Shown in pieces: positions 16,171-22,896 of a DNA stretch of 31,054 bases (positions within the stretch are counted from its first letter, which is position 1; the number at the start of each line of letters is the position of its first letter). Under the pieces are notes generated by a model. That model searched no databases, was not told the origin of the DNA, and worked only from the letters and a program-made list of their open reading frames with translations. A program made the translations under genes and the position numbers. The stretch lies in the NCBI GenBank assembly GCA_964586775.1, contig CAZPJD010000231.1, forward strand, positions 1 through 31,054. Reading direction: 5' to 3'. This stretch comes from JADLEX01 sp964586775. GTDB lineage: Bacteria > Lernaellota > Lernaellaia > JACKCT01.

Positions 16171-16236
16171 CGTCGAACCTCCAGGAGGATCACCGTCGAA
16201 CCTCCACGCGGATCACCGCGATGCCTCCACGCGGCG
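16168..16236 (-). repeat. Three 23-bp tandem repeats carrying stop, ribosome site and start between PIG-L and formyltransferase
   Basis: Units are 16168-16190, 16191-16213 and 16214-16236. The first two match at 21 of 23 positions, the second and third at 16 of 23. On the minus strand each unit ends in a GGAGG-type site followed by GTGA, a stop/start overlap. The PIG-L stop at 16213-16215 overlaps GTG 16216, which opens an 8-codon mini-ORF (16216-16190, MIRVEVRR). Its stop overlaps GTG 16193, opening a second 8-codon mini-ORF (16193-16167, MILLEVRR). That one's stop overlaps GTG 16170 of the formyltransferase. The mini-peptides are copies of the PIG-L C-terminus (RRVEASR). Tandem duplication of the junction is directly visible; function as a translational relay is inference. 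Confidence 0.85.
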
Positions 16237-16923
16237 GACGAGCGCGAATGCCTCGGCGTACTCCACGCCGATCTCCAGGCCGCGATGCCGCGCCGCGTAT
16301 TCGATGCCCTCGGGGCTGCGCGGGTGCGGGTAGGGTCGCGCCTCGCTCTCGTAGCAGCGCATGGCGAGCTTTTTCTTGTCGATGGTCCGGCCCACATCCA
16401 CATACACGTTGGGGCAGAACGCGCGCGCGGGCGAGGCGAACGCGCGCTCGGTGGACGAGGCGACCTCGAAGGCGAGGATCTCGGTGGGCGCGAACTCGCC
16501 CGGGCTGCACCGCGCCGCCATCATCACCGCGTCGAAGACCACGCCGTGATCCCAGTTGTAGTCACCGGGATGGTGCGTGAAGACGGTATGGGGACGCAGT
16601 TCGTCGAGCAGCTCGTCGATGACCTGTGCGACGCGCTGTCGCCCCACCGTGTCGAGGGCGTTGTCGGGGAAATCGAAAAAGCGCGGCGGCGAAAAGCCGA
16701 TCACGCCCGCGGCCCGCGTCGACTGCGCTCGCAGCGCGGCGATCCCGGCGTCGATGCCGGCGCGATCCACTTCGGCGAAGCGCGAGGCGATGCCGGTCGC
16801 GAGGAACGCGACGTGGGCGGTCCAGCCCTCTGCCACGCGCAGGGCGACAGTCGCCCCGCATCCCAGGACTTCATCGTCCGGGTGCGCGGCCACCACCAGC
16901 AGCGTCGGTCGTTTTTCGTTCAT
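16213..16923 (-). CDS. PIG-L/LmbE-family N-deacetylase (second)
   Basis: The 236-residue product has AAHPDDEVLGCG at residues 12-23 (His14, Asp16, Asp17) and HPGDYNWDH at 118-126, the two halves of the zinc site of LmbE/PIG-L deacetylases. The HxxDxNxDH form is typical of sugar-modifying members in O-antigen and nonulosonate clusters. ATG 16923 is preferred; an in-frame GTG at 16977 would add 18 residues without family support. It is the first gene of the minus-strand glycan operon. A weak promoter candidate lies upstream (TATATG at 16950-16955, TGGACA at 16971-16976, 15-base spacing). Its last codons are duplicated in the tandem repeats that follow. With the adjacent formyltransferase it may swap an N-acetyl for an N-formyl group. 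Confidence 0.88.
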   Translation of the reverse strand: MNEKRPTLLVVAAHPDDEVLGCGATVALRVAEGWTAHVAFLATGIASRFAEVDRAGIDAGIAALRAQSTRAAGVIGFSPPRFFDFPDNALDTVGRQRVAQVIDELLDELRPHTVFTHHPGDYNWDHGVVFDAVMMAARCSPGEFAPTEILAFEVASSTERAFASPARAFCPNVYVDVGRTIDKKKLAMRCYESEARPYPHPRSPEGIEYAARHRGLEIGVEYAEAFALVRRVEASR

Positions 16924-16998
16924 GGGCGTCCGATGGGTTGCCCGTCCCTCATATATCAGGGCGCGGTGCGTGTCCACGTCCGAAAGGCGAAAAATCGT

Positions 16999-17029
16999 TT
17001 GACAACGCCGACGAACGCCGCCCTATAAT
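16999..17029 (+). promoter_or_regulatory. Promoter with consensus -35 and -10 hexamers for the barrel gene
   Basis: TTGACA (16999-17004) and TATAAT (17024-17029) are both exact sigma-70 consensus hexamers, separated by 19 bases, two more than optimal. They lie 47 bases before the ATG at 17076, in the divergent gap between the glycan operon and the barrel gene. It is the clearest promoter in the window and suggests strong constitutive expression tempered by the long spacer. Confidence 0.75.
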
Positions 17030-17075
17030 GCCGCGAGCCGACAGCCATCATGCCTGGATCTCATGGAGGTTGGAC

Positions 17076-18263
17076 ATGTCCAAGGCGGTTTCGATGCGTG
17101 CGTTGCTCGCGTTATGCCTGATCTTCGCGATGGGAGGGGCGTCCGCCGCGTGGGCGCAGAGTTACCCCGGCGGCCACGGTTTGATCCTCATCATGCCCGA
17201 TCCCCACACGGCGCTCTCGCGCGGGCTCGCGTTCGGCGGCAGCGTCTATCAGTCGGGCAATCACTTCCCGACGATCCAGAATATCGGCAACGTGGTGCAG
17301 ACGAATCGGGCGGAGGGCTCGCTCGATATTCCCGTCACGCTTCTGCAAAAGGACGACTGGGACAACGACGCGGTGGACGTGACCGCCAAGGGCACGTGGA
17401 TCAACCCGCACGCCCTCATCACGTATCCCTTCGGTAACAAGAGCGGCAAGTCGTACAAGGGACGCGGCGTGATTCTGGGCGAGATCGACTACGTGAACGA
17501 CAAATCGGAGGTCGACGCCAAGGGCAAGGGCAACAACGGCGACCAGAACACCGAACTCACGCGCTCCGTCGTCTCGGTTCGGGCCGGCGGATCTTACGGC
17601 ATTCTGGAGCAGTGGGGCCTCGGCGCGGGATTCCGCTTCCTGCTGATGGACACCCCCGAGCTGAATCAGAAGACCGGCGACAACAAGCTCAAGTCGTCGG
17701 GCGACCCGGGCTCGGGCCTGTTTGCCTTTGAACTCGGCACGGTGGTCGAGCCGATCAATCGGTGGACGATCGGCTTGTGGTACGAGGCCGGCGCGTCGGA
17801 CAACCCCAAGATCAAGATCAAGGGCGAGGACGAAAACGGCGCGAAGGTGGACGACAAGACGAAGATCTATCGCGCGTATCCCGCGCAGTTCGGTCTTGGC
17901 ACGGCCTACATCATCAAGCAGGCCGACAACCTGCAGATCACGGGCGACTACATCCAGCGGCAGAATCTGGAAAAGGACGACATCGACGTGGTGCTGCGTC
18001 GCCAGACCTTCGCGGTCGGCGCGAATTACCCGATCAATGGGATGTGGACGATCCGCGGCGGCCTGAACAAGGCCGACGAGAGCGGCGACGGAAAGCTCAG
18101 CACGCTCGGACTTTGCGTGGGCGCGGGCGCCGACGTGAGCAAGGAGTTCGACGTCGACATGAACCTCGGCTACTTCACGGGCAAAGAAGAGGTCAACGAC
18201 GACGACGACGCCAAGTATCAGGACATCCGGCTCGGCGTGCAGGGCGCGTATCGGTTCAATTGA
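17076..18263 (+). CDS. Predicted outer-membrane beta-barrel protein of unknown family
   Basis: The 395-residue product has a signal peptide (MSKAVSMRALLALCLIF..., cleavage near SAAWA-Q, residues 23-28). A mature region follows with alternating polar/hydrophobic strands and acidic, Lys- and Gly-rich loops, such as KGKGNNGDQN and KIKIKGEDENG. The end YRFN places an aromatic residue close to the C-terminus, near-typical of BAM substrates. Strand-like segments occur across the whole length (for example VVSVRAGGSYGI, TFAVGANYPI, RLGVQGAYRF), compatible with a 12- to 16-strand barrel. GGAGG (17065-17069) sits six bases before ATG. It is a monocistronic unit with its own promoter and terminator between two opposing operons. 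I do not recognise a named family; porin, surface scaffold or transport roles are all open. Confidence 0.72.
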   Translation: MSKAVSMRALLALCLIFAMGGASAAWAQSYPGGHGLILIMPDPHTALSRGLAFGGSVYQSGNHFPTIQNIGNVVQTNRAEGSLDIPVTLLQKDDWDNDAVDVTAKGTWINPHALITYPFGNKSGKSYKGRGVILGEIDYVNDKSEVDAKGKGNNGDQNTELTRSVVSVRAGGSYGILEQWGLGAGFRFLLMDTPELNQKTGDNKLKSSGDPGSGLFAFELGTVVEPINRWTIGLWYEAGASDNPKIKIKGEDENGAKVDDKTKIYRAYPAQFGLGTAYIIKQADNLQITGDYIQRQNLEKDDIDVVLRRQTFAVGANYPINGMWTIRGGLNKADESGDGKLSTLGLCVGAGADVSKEFDVDMNLGYFTGKEEVNDDDDAKYQDIRLGVQGAYRFN

Positions 18264-18280
18264 TCGTCGGTCAAAACGCG

Positions 18281-18323
18281 ACGCGGGGCGGCACGGAGTT
18301 ACAATCCGCCGCCCCGCGTTTTT
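18281..18323 (+). terminator. Strong intrinsic terminator after the barrel gene
   Basis: A perfect 12-bp GC-rich stem (ACGCGGGGCGGC at 18281-18292 with 18308-18319), a 15-base loop and a run of five T (18319-18323). It lies between the convergent barrel and asd genes. On the minus strand the stem is followed at a short distance by TTTT, so it may partly serve asd readthrough as well. Confidence 0.88.
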
Positions 18324-18337
18324 CATGGAGCGTCGAT

Positions 18338-19366
18338 TTACAGATATTTCGCGGCCAAAACTTCGGCGATCTGCACGGCGTTCGTTGCCGCGCCTTTGCG
18401 CAGATTGTCGGCCACGCACCAGAAGTTGAGGCCGTACTCGACCGATTCGTCCCGGCGGATACGTCCCACGAAGGTCTCGTCGCGACCGGCGGCGACGATG
18501 TTCAGCGGATACTCGCTCTTACCGGGCTCGTCCATCACCACCACGCCGGGCGCGTTGGACCAGATCTCGCGCGCCGTCTCGGGCGAGAGTTCGCTGTCGA
18601 ACTCCACGTTGATCGACTCGGAGTGGCAGTTGAAGGTCGGCACGCGCACCGTGGTGGCGGTGAGGCGCAGATCCGGGACCTCCATGATCTTGCGCGTCTC
18701 GCTCACCATCTTCATCTCCTCGCGCGTGTAGGCGTTGGCGAGGAAAACGTCGATCTGCGGCAGGCAATTGAACGCGATCTGATGCGCGAAGACGGTCCGC
18801 TCCACGGGCTTGGCGTTGAAGATCGCAATGGACTGGTCGGCGAGCTCGCGGATCGCCCGACGCCCCGCGCCGCTGACGGACTGATAGGTCGAGACGACGA
18901 CGCGCTTGATCGGCACACGGCGGTGCAGGGGATCGAGCGCCACCACCATCTGGATCGTCGAGCAGTTCGGGTTCGCGATGATGCCGGTCTTCGGGTAATC
19001 CGCAATCGCGTGCGCGTTGACCTCGGGCACCACCAGCGGCACCTCTGGGTCCATGCGCCACGCGCTCGTGTTGTCCACGCACACCGCCCCGGCCTGCGCC
19101 GCGATGGGGCAGAATTTTTCGCTGATCTTGCCGCCGGCCGAGAACAGAGCGATTTGCACGCCCTCGAAGCTCTTTTCCGTCAATTCCTGCACGATGACGG
19201 GCTTGCCCTTGAAAAGGATTTTTTCGCCCGCCGAACGGGCGGAGGCGAGCAGCGTCAGCTTGCCGACGGGAAAGTTGCGTTCTTCGAGCACCGCGAGCAT
19301 CTGCTCGCCGACGGCGCCGGTCGCGCCCACCACAGCCACATGAAAGGTCTTGGACATCTCGAACAT
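18338..19366 (-). CDS. asd: Aspartate-semialdehyde dehydrogenase
   Basis: The 342-residue product reduces L-aspartyl-4-phosphate to aspartate semialdehyde with NADPH, feeding lysine/diaminopimelate, threonine and methionine synthesis. GATGAVG (14-20) binds NADPH, NPNCSTIQ holds the nucleophile Cys135, and the acid/base His lies in FNCHSES (His248). Length fits the bacterial USG-1/Asd family. ATG 19366 has GGGAG very close (two bases), while ATG 19357 (MSKTFHVAVVG) matches usual Asd N-termini, so the real start may be three codons later. The gene is 102 bases downstream of pssA in the same direction; that gap (19367-19468) shows no riboswitch or terminator that I can identify. Confidence 0.96.
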   Translation of the reverse strand: MFEMSKTFHVAVVGATGAVGEQMLAVLEERNFPVGKLTLLASARSAGEKILFKGKPVIVQELTEKSFEGVQIALFSAGGKISEKFCPIAAQAGAVCVDNTSAWRMDPEVPLVVPEVNAHAIADYPKTGIIANPNCSTIQMVVALDPLHRRVPIKRVVVSTYQSVSGAGRRAIRELADQSIAIFNAKPVERTVFAHQIAFNCLPQIDVFLANAYTREEMKMVSETRKIMEVPDLRLTATTVRVPTFNCHSESINVEFDSELSPETAREIWSNAPGVVVMDEPGKSEYPLNIVAAGRDETFVGRIRRDESVEYGLNFWCVADNLRKGAATNAVQIAEVLAAKYL

Positions 19367-19468
19367 CGCTCCCGATGCGGCGGCGTTCGCCGCCGGAAAA
19401 ATTCCGCGAATCCTACCCGAACGCGGCGATCGCGGACAAGCCCCGGATGCGGGGAGAATCGGTCGCCG

Positions 19469-20317
19469 TTACGCCGCGGCCTCGCCCGCGGGTTCGGCGG
19501 GCGGATCGGGTGTTCCCGACTGACGCGTCACGTACCACACGACGGGGCCCGAGATGGCGTAGGCCATGATGAGCAGATACAGGATCGTCTCGGGTTCCTG
19601 AAAGATGACGACGAGAAGAAAGACGAAGAAGACGAGCGTTCCGAACTTGTGACGCCGGAACATGTCCACGTCTTTGAAGCCGTAGTACGGGAATGTGCTG
19701 ACCATCAGCCCCGCGACGATGAGCGTGACGAGCAGGATCGCGTTGGGAATCGACGAGACGGTACGGTCGTCGCGCACGAGGCCCATGTGCACCGAAAAGA
19801 TGACGGTGAAGATCATGACGTTCGCGGCGGCCGGGATGGGGAATCCCTCGAAGTACCGCTTCGAACTCGTGGGCCTGATGTTGTAACGCGCGAGACGCAG
19901 CGCGCCGCACACGACGTAAAGGAACGCGACGGTCCACCCGAGCCGCGGCGACAGCGAGTGGCCCAGCGCGAAGTTGTACATGATGAGACCCGGCGCGACG
20001 CCGAAGGTCACGAGGTCGGACAACGAATCGTACTGCGCGCCGAAGGGCGAGGCGGAGTTGGTGAGGCGGGCGATCTTGCCGTCGAGCCCGTCGAAGAACG
20101 TCGCGGCGAAGATCGCCCACGACGCCTTGAGGAAGTCGCCCTGAAACGATTTCGTGATGGCGTAAAAGCCGAGCAGCAGCGAACCGGATGTGACGAGGTT
20201 AGGAAAAAGATAGAAGCCCCGGCGCGTGCCCTGCGTCTTGGATGCGCCGATGCGGCGCGCGCGACGCAGGAATCGCGGACTGGTCTGTTGGCCGGGCTTT
20301 TTCTCCTGAAACCACAT
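19469..20317 (-). CDS. pssA: CDP-diacylglycerol-serine O-phosphatidyltransferase
   Basis: The 282-residue product has the CDP-alcohol phosphatidyltransferase signature DGLDGKIARLTNSASPFG followed by the paired Asp of AQYDSLSD (about residues 76-101), which coordinate the catalytic metals. About eight membrane helices follow the type II (Bacillus-like) PssA layout. It makes phosphatidylserine, the precursor of phosphatidylethanolamine. The basic N-terminal ~30 residues are probably cytosolic. GGAG lies five bases before the ATG, and the gene begins 12 bases after the tsaB stop. No psd (decarboxylase) gene is visible in the window. The C-terminal tail (PPAEPAGEAAA) is low complexity. Confidence 0.93.
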   Translation of the reverse strand: MWFQEKKPGQQTSPRFLRRARRIGASKTQGTRRGFYLFPNLVTSGSLLLGFYAITKSFQGDFLKASWAIFAATFFDGLDGKIARLTNSASPFGAQYDSLSDLVTFGVAPGLIMYNFALGHSLSPRLGWTVAFLYVVCGALRLARYNIRPTSSKRYFEGFPIPAAANVMIFTVIFSVHMGLVRDDRTVSSIPNAILLVTLIVAGLMVSTFPYYGFKDVDMFRRHKFGTLVFFVFLLVVIFQEPETILYLLIMAYAISGPVVWYVTRQSGTPDPPAEPAGEAAA

Positions 20318-20329
20318 GGCGTCTCCGAT

Positions 20330-21016
20330 CTATGGCGTAGACGGGCTCGCGCCCTCCGAAGCGTCCCAGGAACGAACGTACAACGGGACAAGAGGCGCGA
20401 GGGCGGCACCCGTCGCCGCGCGGTGCTCGGCCAATATCGCGGCCGACTCGGCCGGATGGTAGCACAGACCCGGCGGAACGGGCACGGCGTGGCCGTTCGA
20501 GGCATCGCGCAGCACGTCGCGATACGCGTCTGCGCCATCGCCGACCACGAGCGTTGGCTCGATGAGCGAAGCGGCGAACTCGGCGGGCGGCCACGCGCGC
20601 GGCTCGTCGACGGGGTCGGATTCGTCGCCGCGCCCCCGAAATGTCTGAGCGTAAATCTGAGCGCGTTTGGCGTCGAGGCACGCGGCCACTGGCCATCGCC
20701 CGTTCAGATACCCAAAGGCGATCGCCTCGAGCGTCGGGATGCCGATCGCCGGTTTGCGTGTCGCCTCGGCGAGGCCGAGCACCGTCGCGAGGCCGATACG
20801 CAGCCCCGTGAACGAACCGGGGCCGACCGTGCACGCGAACAGGTCGATGTCCGAAACGGCGACTCCGAGCCGCGCGAGCAGCGTGTCGAGCGTTGCGATC
20901 AATGTCTCGGAGTGATGCGCCGCGCCGCGAAGCGATGCCGTGGCGAAGCGTTCGCCGCCCGCGCGCAGGGCCACTTCGGCCACCGGGCCGGAGGTATCCA
21001 TCGCGAGCACGATCAT
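20330..21016 (-). CDS. tsaB: tRNA t6A biosynthesis protein TsaB
   Basis: The 228-residue product belongs to the ASKHA-fold TsaB/YeaZ family: MIVLAMDTSG at the N-terminus and CTVGPGSFTGLRIGLA near residues 62-77. TsaB scaffolds TsaD and TsaE for threonylcarbamoyl transfer to A37 of ANN-decoding tRNAs. I chose ATG 21016, where the family N-terminus begins; an upstream in-frame extension to 21097 overlaps rseP and has no family support. The ribosome site is weak. It lies 25 bases after the rseP stop. Placement between rseP and pssA is typical of housekeeping blocks in deltaproteobacterial-type genomes. Confidence 0.92.
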   Translation of the reverse strand: MIVLAMDTSGPVAEVALRAGGERFATASLRGAAHHSETLIATLDTLLARLGVAVSDIDLFACTVGPGSFTGLRIGLATVLGLAEATRKPAIGIPTLEAIAFGYLNGRWPVAACLDAKRAQIYAQTFRGRGDESDPVDEPRAWPPAEFAASLIEPTLVVGDGADAYRDVLRDASNGHAVPVPPGLCYHPAESAAILAEHRAATGAALAPLVPLYVRSWDASEGASPSTP

Positions 21017-21041
21017 GCCGCTACCGTCGCGAGGCGCTCGT

Positions 21042-22829
21042 TCATTCGAGCAAGCCGAAGAGCGTGCGCAGCCCCGGGAAGATCCGCGCGATGTCATTGA
21101 AGATCACGGTGAGCATGAGCCCGCCGACGAGCGCGAGGCCGAAGTTGGTGACCCAACGCAGGCCCTTTTCGGGCAGCGGCCGCCGGAAGACCGCCTCGAC
21201 CGTGAAGATCATCAGGTGCCCGCCGTCGAGCACGGGGATGGGCAGCAGGTTCAGAATCGCCAGGTTGATGGAGAGGATCGCGATCGTGAACAGGAACGAG
21301 AAGATGCCGACCTCGGCGCTCTTACCCGCCAAATCCGCGATCATGATCGGGCCGCCCAGCGACTTGACCGACACGTCGCCGGTCATCAGGTACACGAAGC
21401 CCTGCACCGTCAGCACGCTCCAATAGGCGGTCATCTCGACGCCGCGCGCGACGGCCTTGAGCGGGTTGACGTAACGTTCGTCCACCATCTCCGCCGCGGA
21501 ATGGCTGATCCACGGATAGATACCCGCGCGGCCGTACGTGATGATGTCGCCGAGCAGGTCTTTTTCCTGCTTCACGTCGGGCATGATCGAAAGCGTCTGG
21601 GCGACGCCCGCGCGATCCACCACCATCTCGAGCGGCTTGTTCGCGCTCTCTTTCACTTTTTTGCTGAAGGCGGACCAGTCGCCGATCGGCGTGCCGTCGA
21701 TCGACACGATGCGGTCGCCGGTTTGCACGCCGGCCTTCACCGCCGCCGAATCGGGCACGATCTCGAAGACGTACAGGTCGCCGCGCTCGATGCCGAGGGC
21801 CGCGGGATTCGATCCCGCCGCGACGGGCAGCCGGATATCCACCGTCTCCGGCTTGCGATTCGCCTCGTCCAGTGCCAGTCCGCCGCGCTCGACCTCAATC
21901 GTCATCTCGCCGTTCGCCTGCGCGATCTCGCGTTCGACGTCGTCGAAATAGCGCACCGGTTTCGCGTTCACGGACTTGACCAGATCGCCCGTTTGCAGCC
22001 CGGCGATCGCGGCGGGCGACGCGGGGTCGCGCACGCCGAGGATCGGCATGTAGCCATCGGGCGCGATGCCGATGAGGCCCGCGTCCTCTTCGAATTGAAA
22101 GACGTTCTTTTTGCGCCCGGCCTCGGGCGTGACGGTGAGCGAGAGCGTCTCGTCGCCGCGCGCGACACTGAAGACGAGCGGCTTGCCCGCCGACTTCTCG
22201 ACGATCTCCGACATGTCGTCCCAGCGCGAGAGTTCGCGGCCGTCGATGGCCCTCACGCGGTCGCCCGGGCGCAGGCCCGCGCGGTCGGCCGCGCCGCCAT
22301 CGGTCACGTCGCCGACCAGCGTGGTGGTGGTCGGGTAGCCGACGAAAAACATCGCCGTGAAGATCACGACCGTGAGGACGACGTTCATCAGCGGCCCGGC
22401 GAAGACGATGGCCGAGCGCTGCCACACCGACTTGTGCGCGAAGGACACGGACTTGAGCAGCGCGGCACGCTCGGCGAGCGCGCGCGGATCGACGGCGGCG
22501 ACGTCCTGCTCGGTGATGGTCTCGTGCGGTTTGCCGGTGAGCTCTTCGAGCGCCTTGTCGCGGTACATCGCCTCGTTCTGGTCGCTGCCGAGGTCCGACT
22601 GGCCCAGCATCTTGACGTAGCCGCCGAAGGGAATGGCCGACAGGCGCCACTCGGTGCCGCGCCACATGCGTTTCCACATCACCTTGCCGAAAAAGAGCGA
22701 AAACGCCTCGACGCGCACGCCGCACCAGCGCGCGACGATGAAGTGCCCCCATTCGTGCACGATCACGAGCACCGAGATGAGCACGATGAAGGAGAAAATT
22801 TTCTGTCCCAGCGAGAGAATCAGATCCAT
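21042..22829 (-). CDS. rseP: RseP-type site-2 zinc metalloprotease with three PDZ domains
   Basis: The 595-residue product is an M50B intramembrane protease: HEWGH at 25-29 in the first helix, and NLLPIPVLDGGH at 527-538 completing the zinc site. Between them lie the GG-Y-V-K-M membrane-associated loop (69-74) and apparently three PDZ repeats, around 170-235 (RAGLRPGDRVRAIDG), 262-315 (IAGLQTGDLVKSVNA) and 352-415 (KAGVQTGDRIVSIDG). RseP of E. coli is about 450 residues with two PDZ domains, so the extra length is a third PDZ plus an insertion near residues 80-125. It cleaves anti-sigma factors and signal-peptide remnants in the inner membrane. It follows dxr, with a tandem-repeat junction carrying its ribosome site. 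Confidence 0.94.
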   Translation of the reverse strand: MDLILSLGQKIFSFIVLISVLVIVHEWGHFIVARWCGVRVEAFSLFFGKVMWKRMWRGTEWRLSAIPFGGYVKMLGQSDLGSDQNEAMYRDKALEELTGKPHETITEQDVAAVDPRALAERAALLKSVSFAHKSVWQRSAIVFAGPLMNVVLTVVIFTAMFFVGYPTTTTLVGDVTDGGAADRAGLRPGDRVRAIDGRELSRWDDMSEIVEKSAGKPLVFSVARGDETLSLTVTPEAGRKKNVFQFEEDAGLIGIAPDGYMPILGVRDPASPAAIAGLQTGDLVKSVNAKPVRYFDDVEREIAQANGEMTIEVERGGLALDEANRKPETVDIRLPVAAGSNPAALGIERGDLYVFEIVPDSAAVKAGVQTGDRIVSIDGTPIGDWSAFSKKVKESANKPLEMVVDRAGVAQTLSIMPDVKQEKDLLGDIITYGRAGIYPWISHSAAEMVDERYVNPLKAVARGVEMTAYWSVLTVQGFVYLMTGDVSVKSLGGPIMIADLAGKSAEVGIFSFLFTIAILSINLAILNLLPIPVLDGGHLMIFTVEAVFRRPLPEKGLRWVTNFGLALVGGLMLTVIFNDIARIFPGLRTLFGLLE

Positions 22830-22830
22830 C

Positions 22831-22896
22831 GCTGTCTCCGTTTAGGCATGGGCATGTCTCCGTTCATGCAGGGGCTTGTCTCCACTTAAGCATGGG
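22831..22896 (-). repeat. Three 22-bp tandem repeats at the dxr/rseP junction
   Basis: Units 22831-22852, 22853-22874 and 22875-22896 match each other at 16-17 of 22 positions. On the minus strand each carries a CCC(A/C)TGC core, a TAA or TGA, and GGAGACA, the rseP-type Shine-Dalgarno. The unit furthest upstream (22875-22896) contains the last dxr codons and its TAA (22886-22888). The last copy supplies the ribosome site six or seven bases before the rseP ATG. The arrangement parallels the 23-bp repeats at 16168-16236 although the sequences differ. Confidence 0.8.

Noticed and set aside
16950..16976. Promoter for the glycan operon (TGGACA and TATATG)
   Set aside because: Spacing of 15 bases and poor matches; kept only as a remark in the PIG-L entry.
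19367..19468. Lysine or other riboswitch ahead of asd
   Set aside because: The gap is only 102 bases and shows none of the conserved lysine-riboswitch elements or a terminator/antiterminator pair.
17762..21100. A 1112-codon open frame on the plus strand antisense to asd, pssA and tsaB
   Set aside because: Composition is Arg/His/Asp-rich and low in hydrophobics, typical of antisense frames in GC-rich DNA. The minus-strand genes there have full family signatures.
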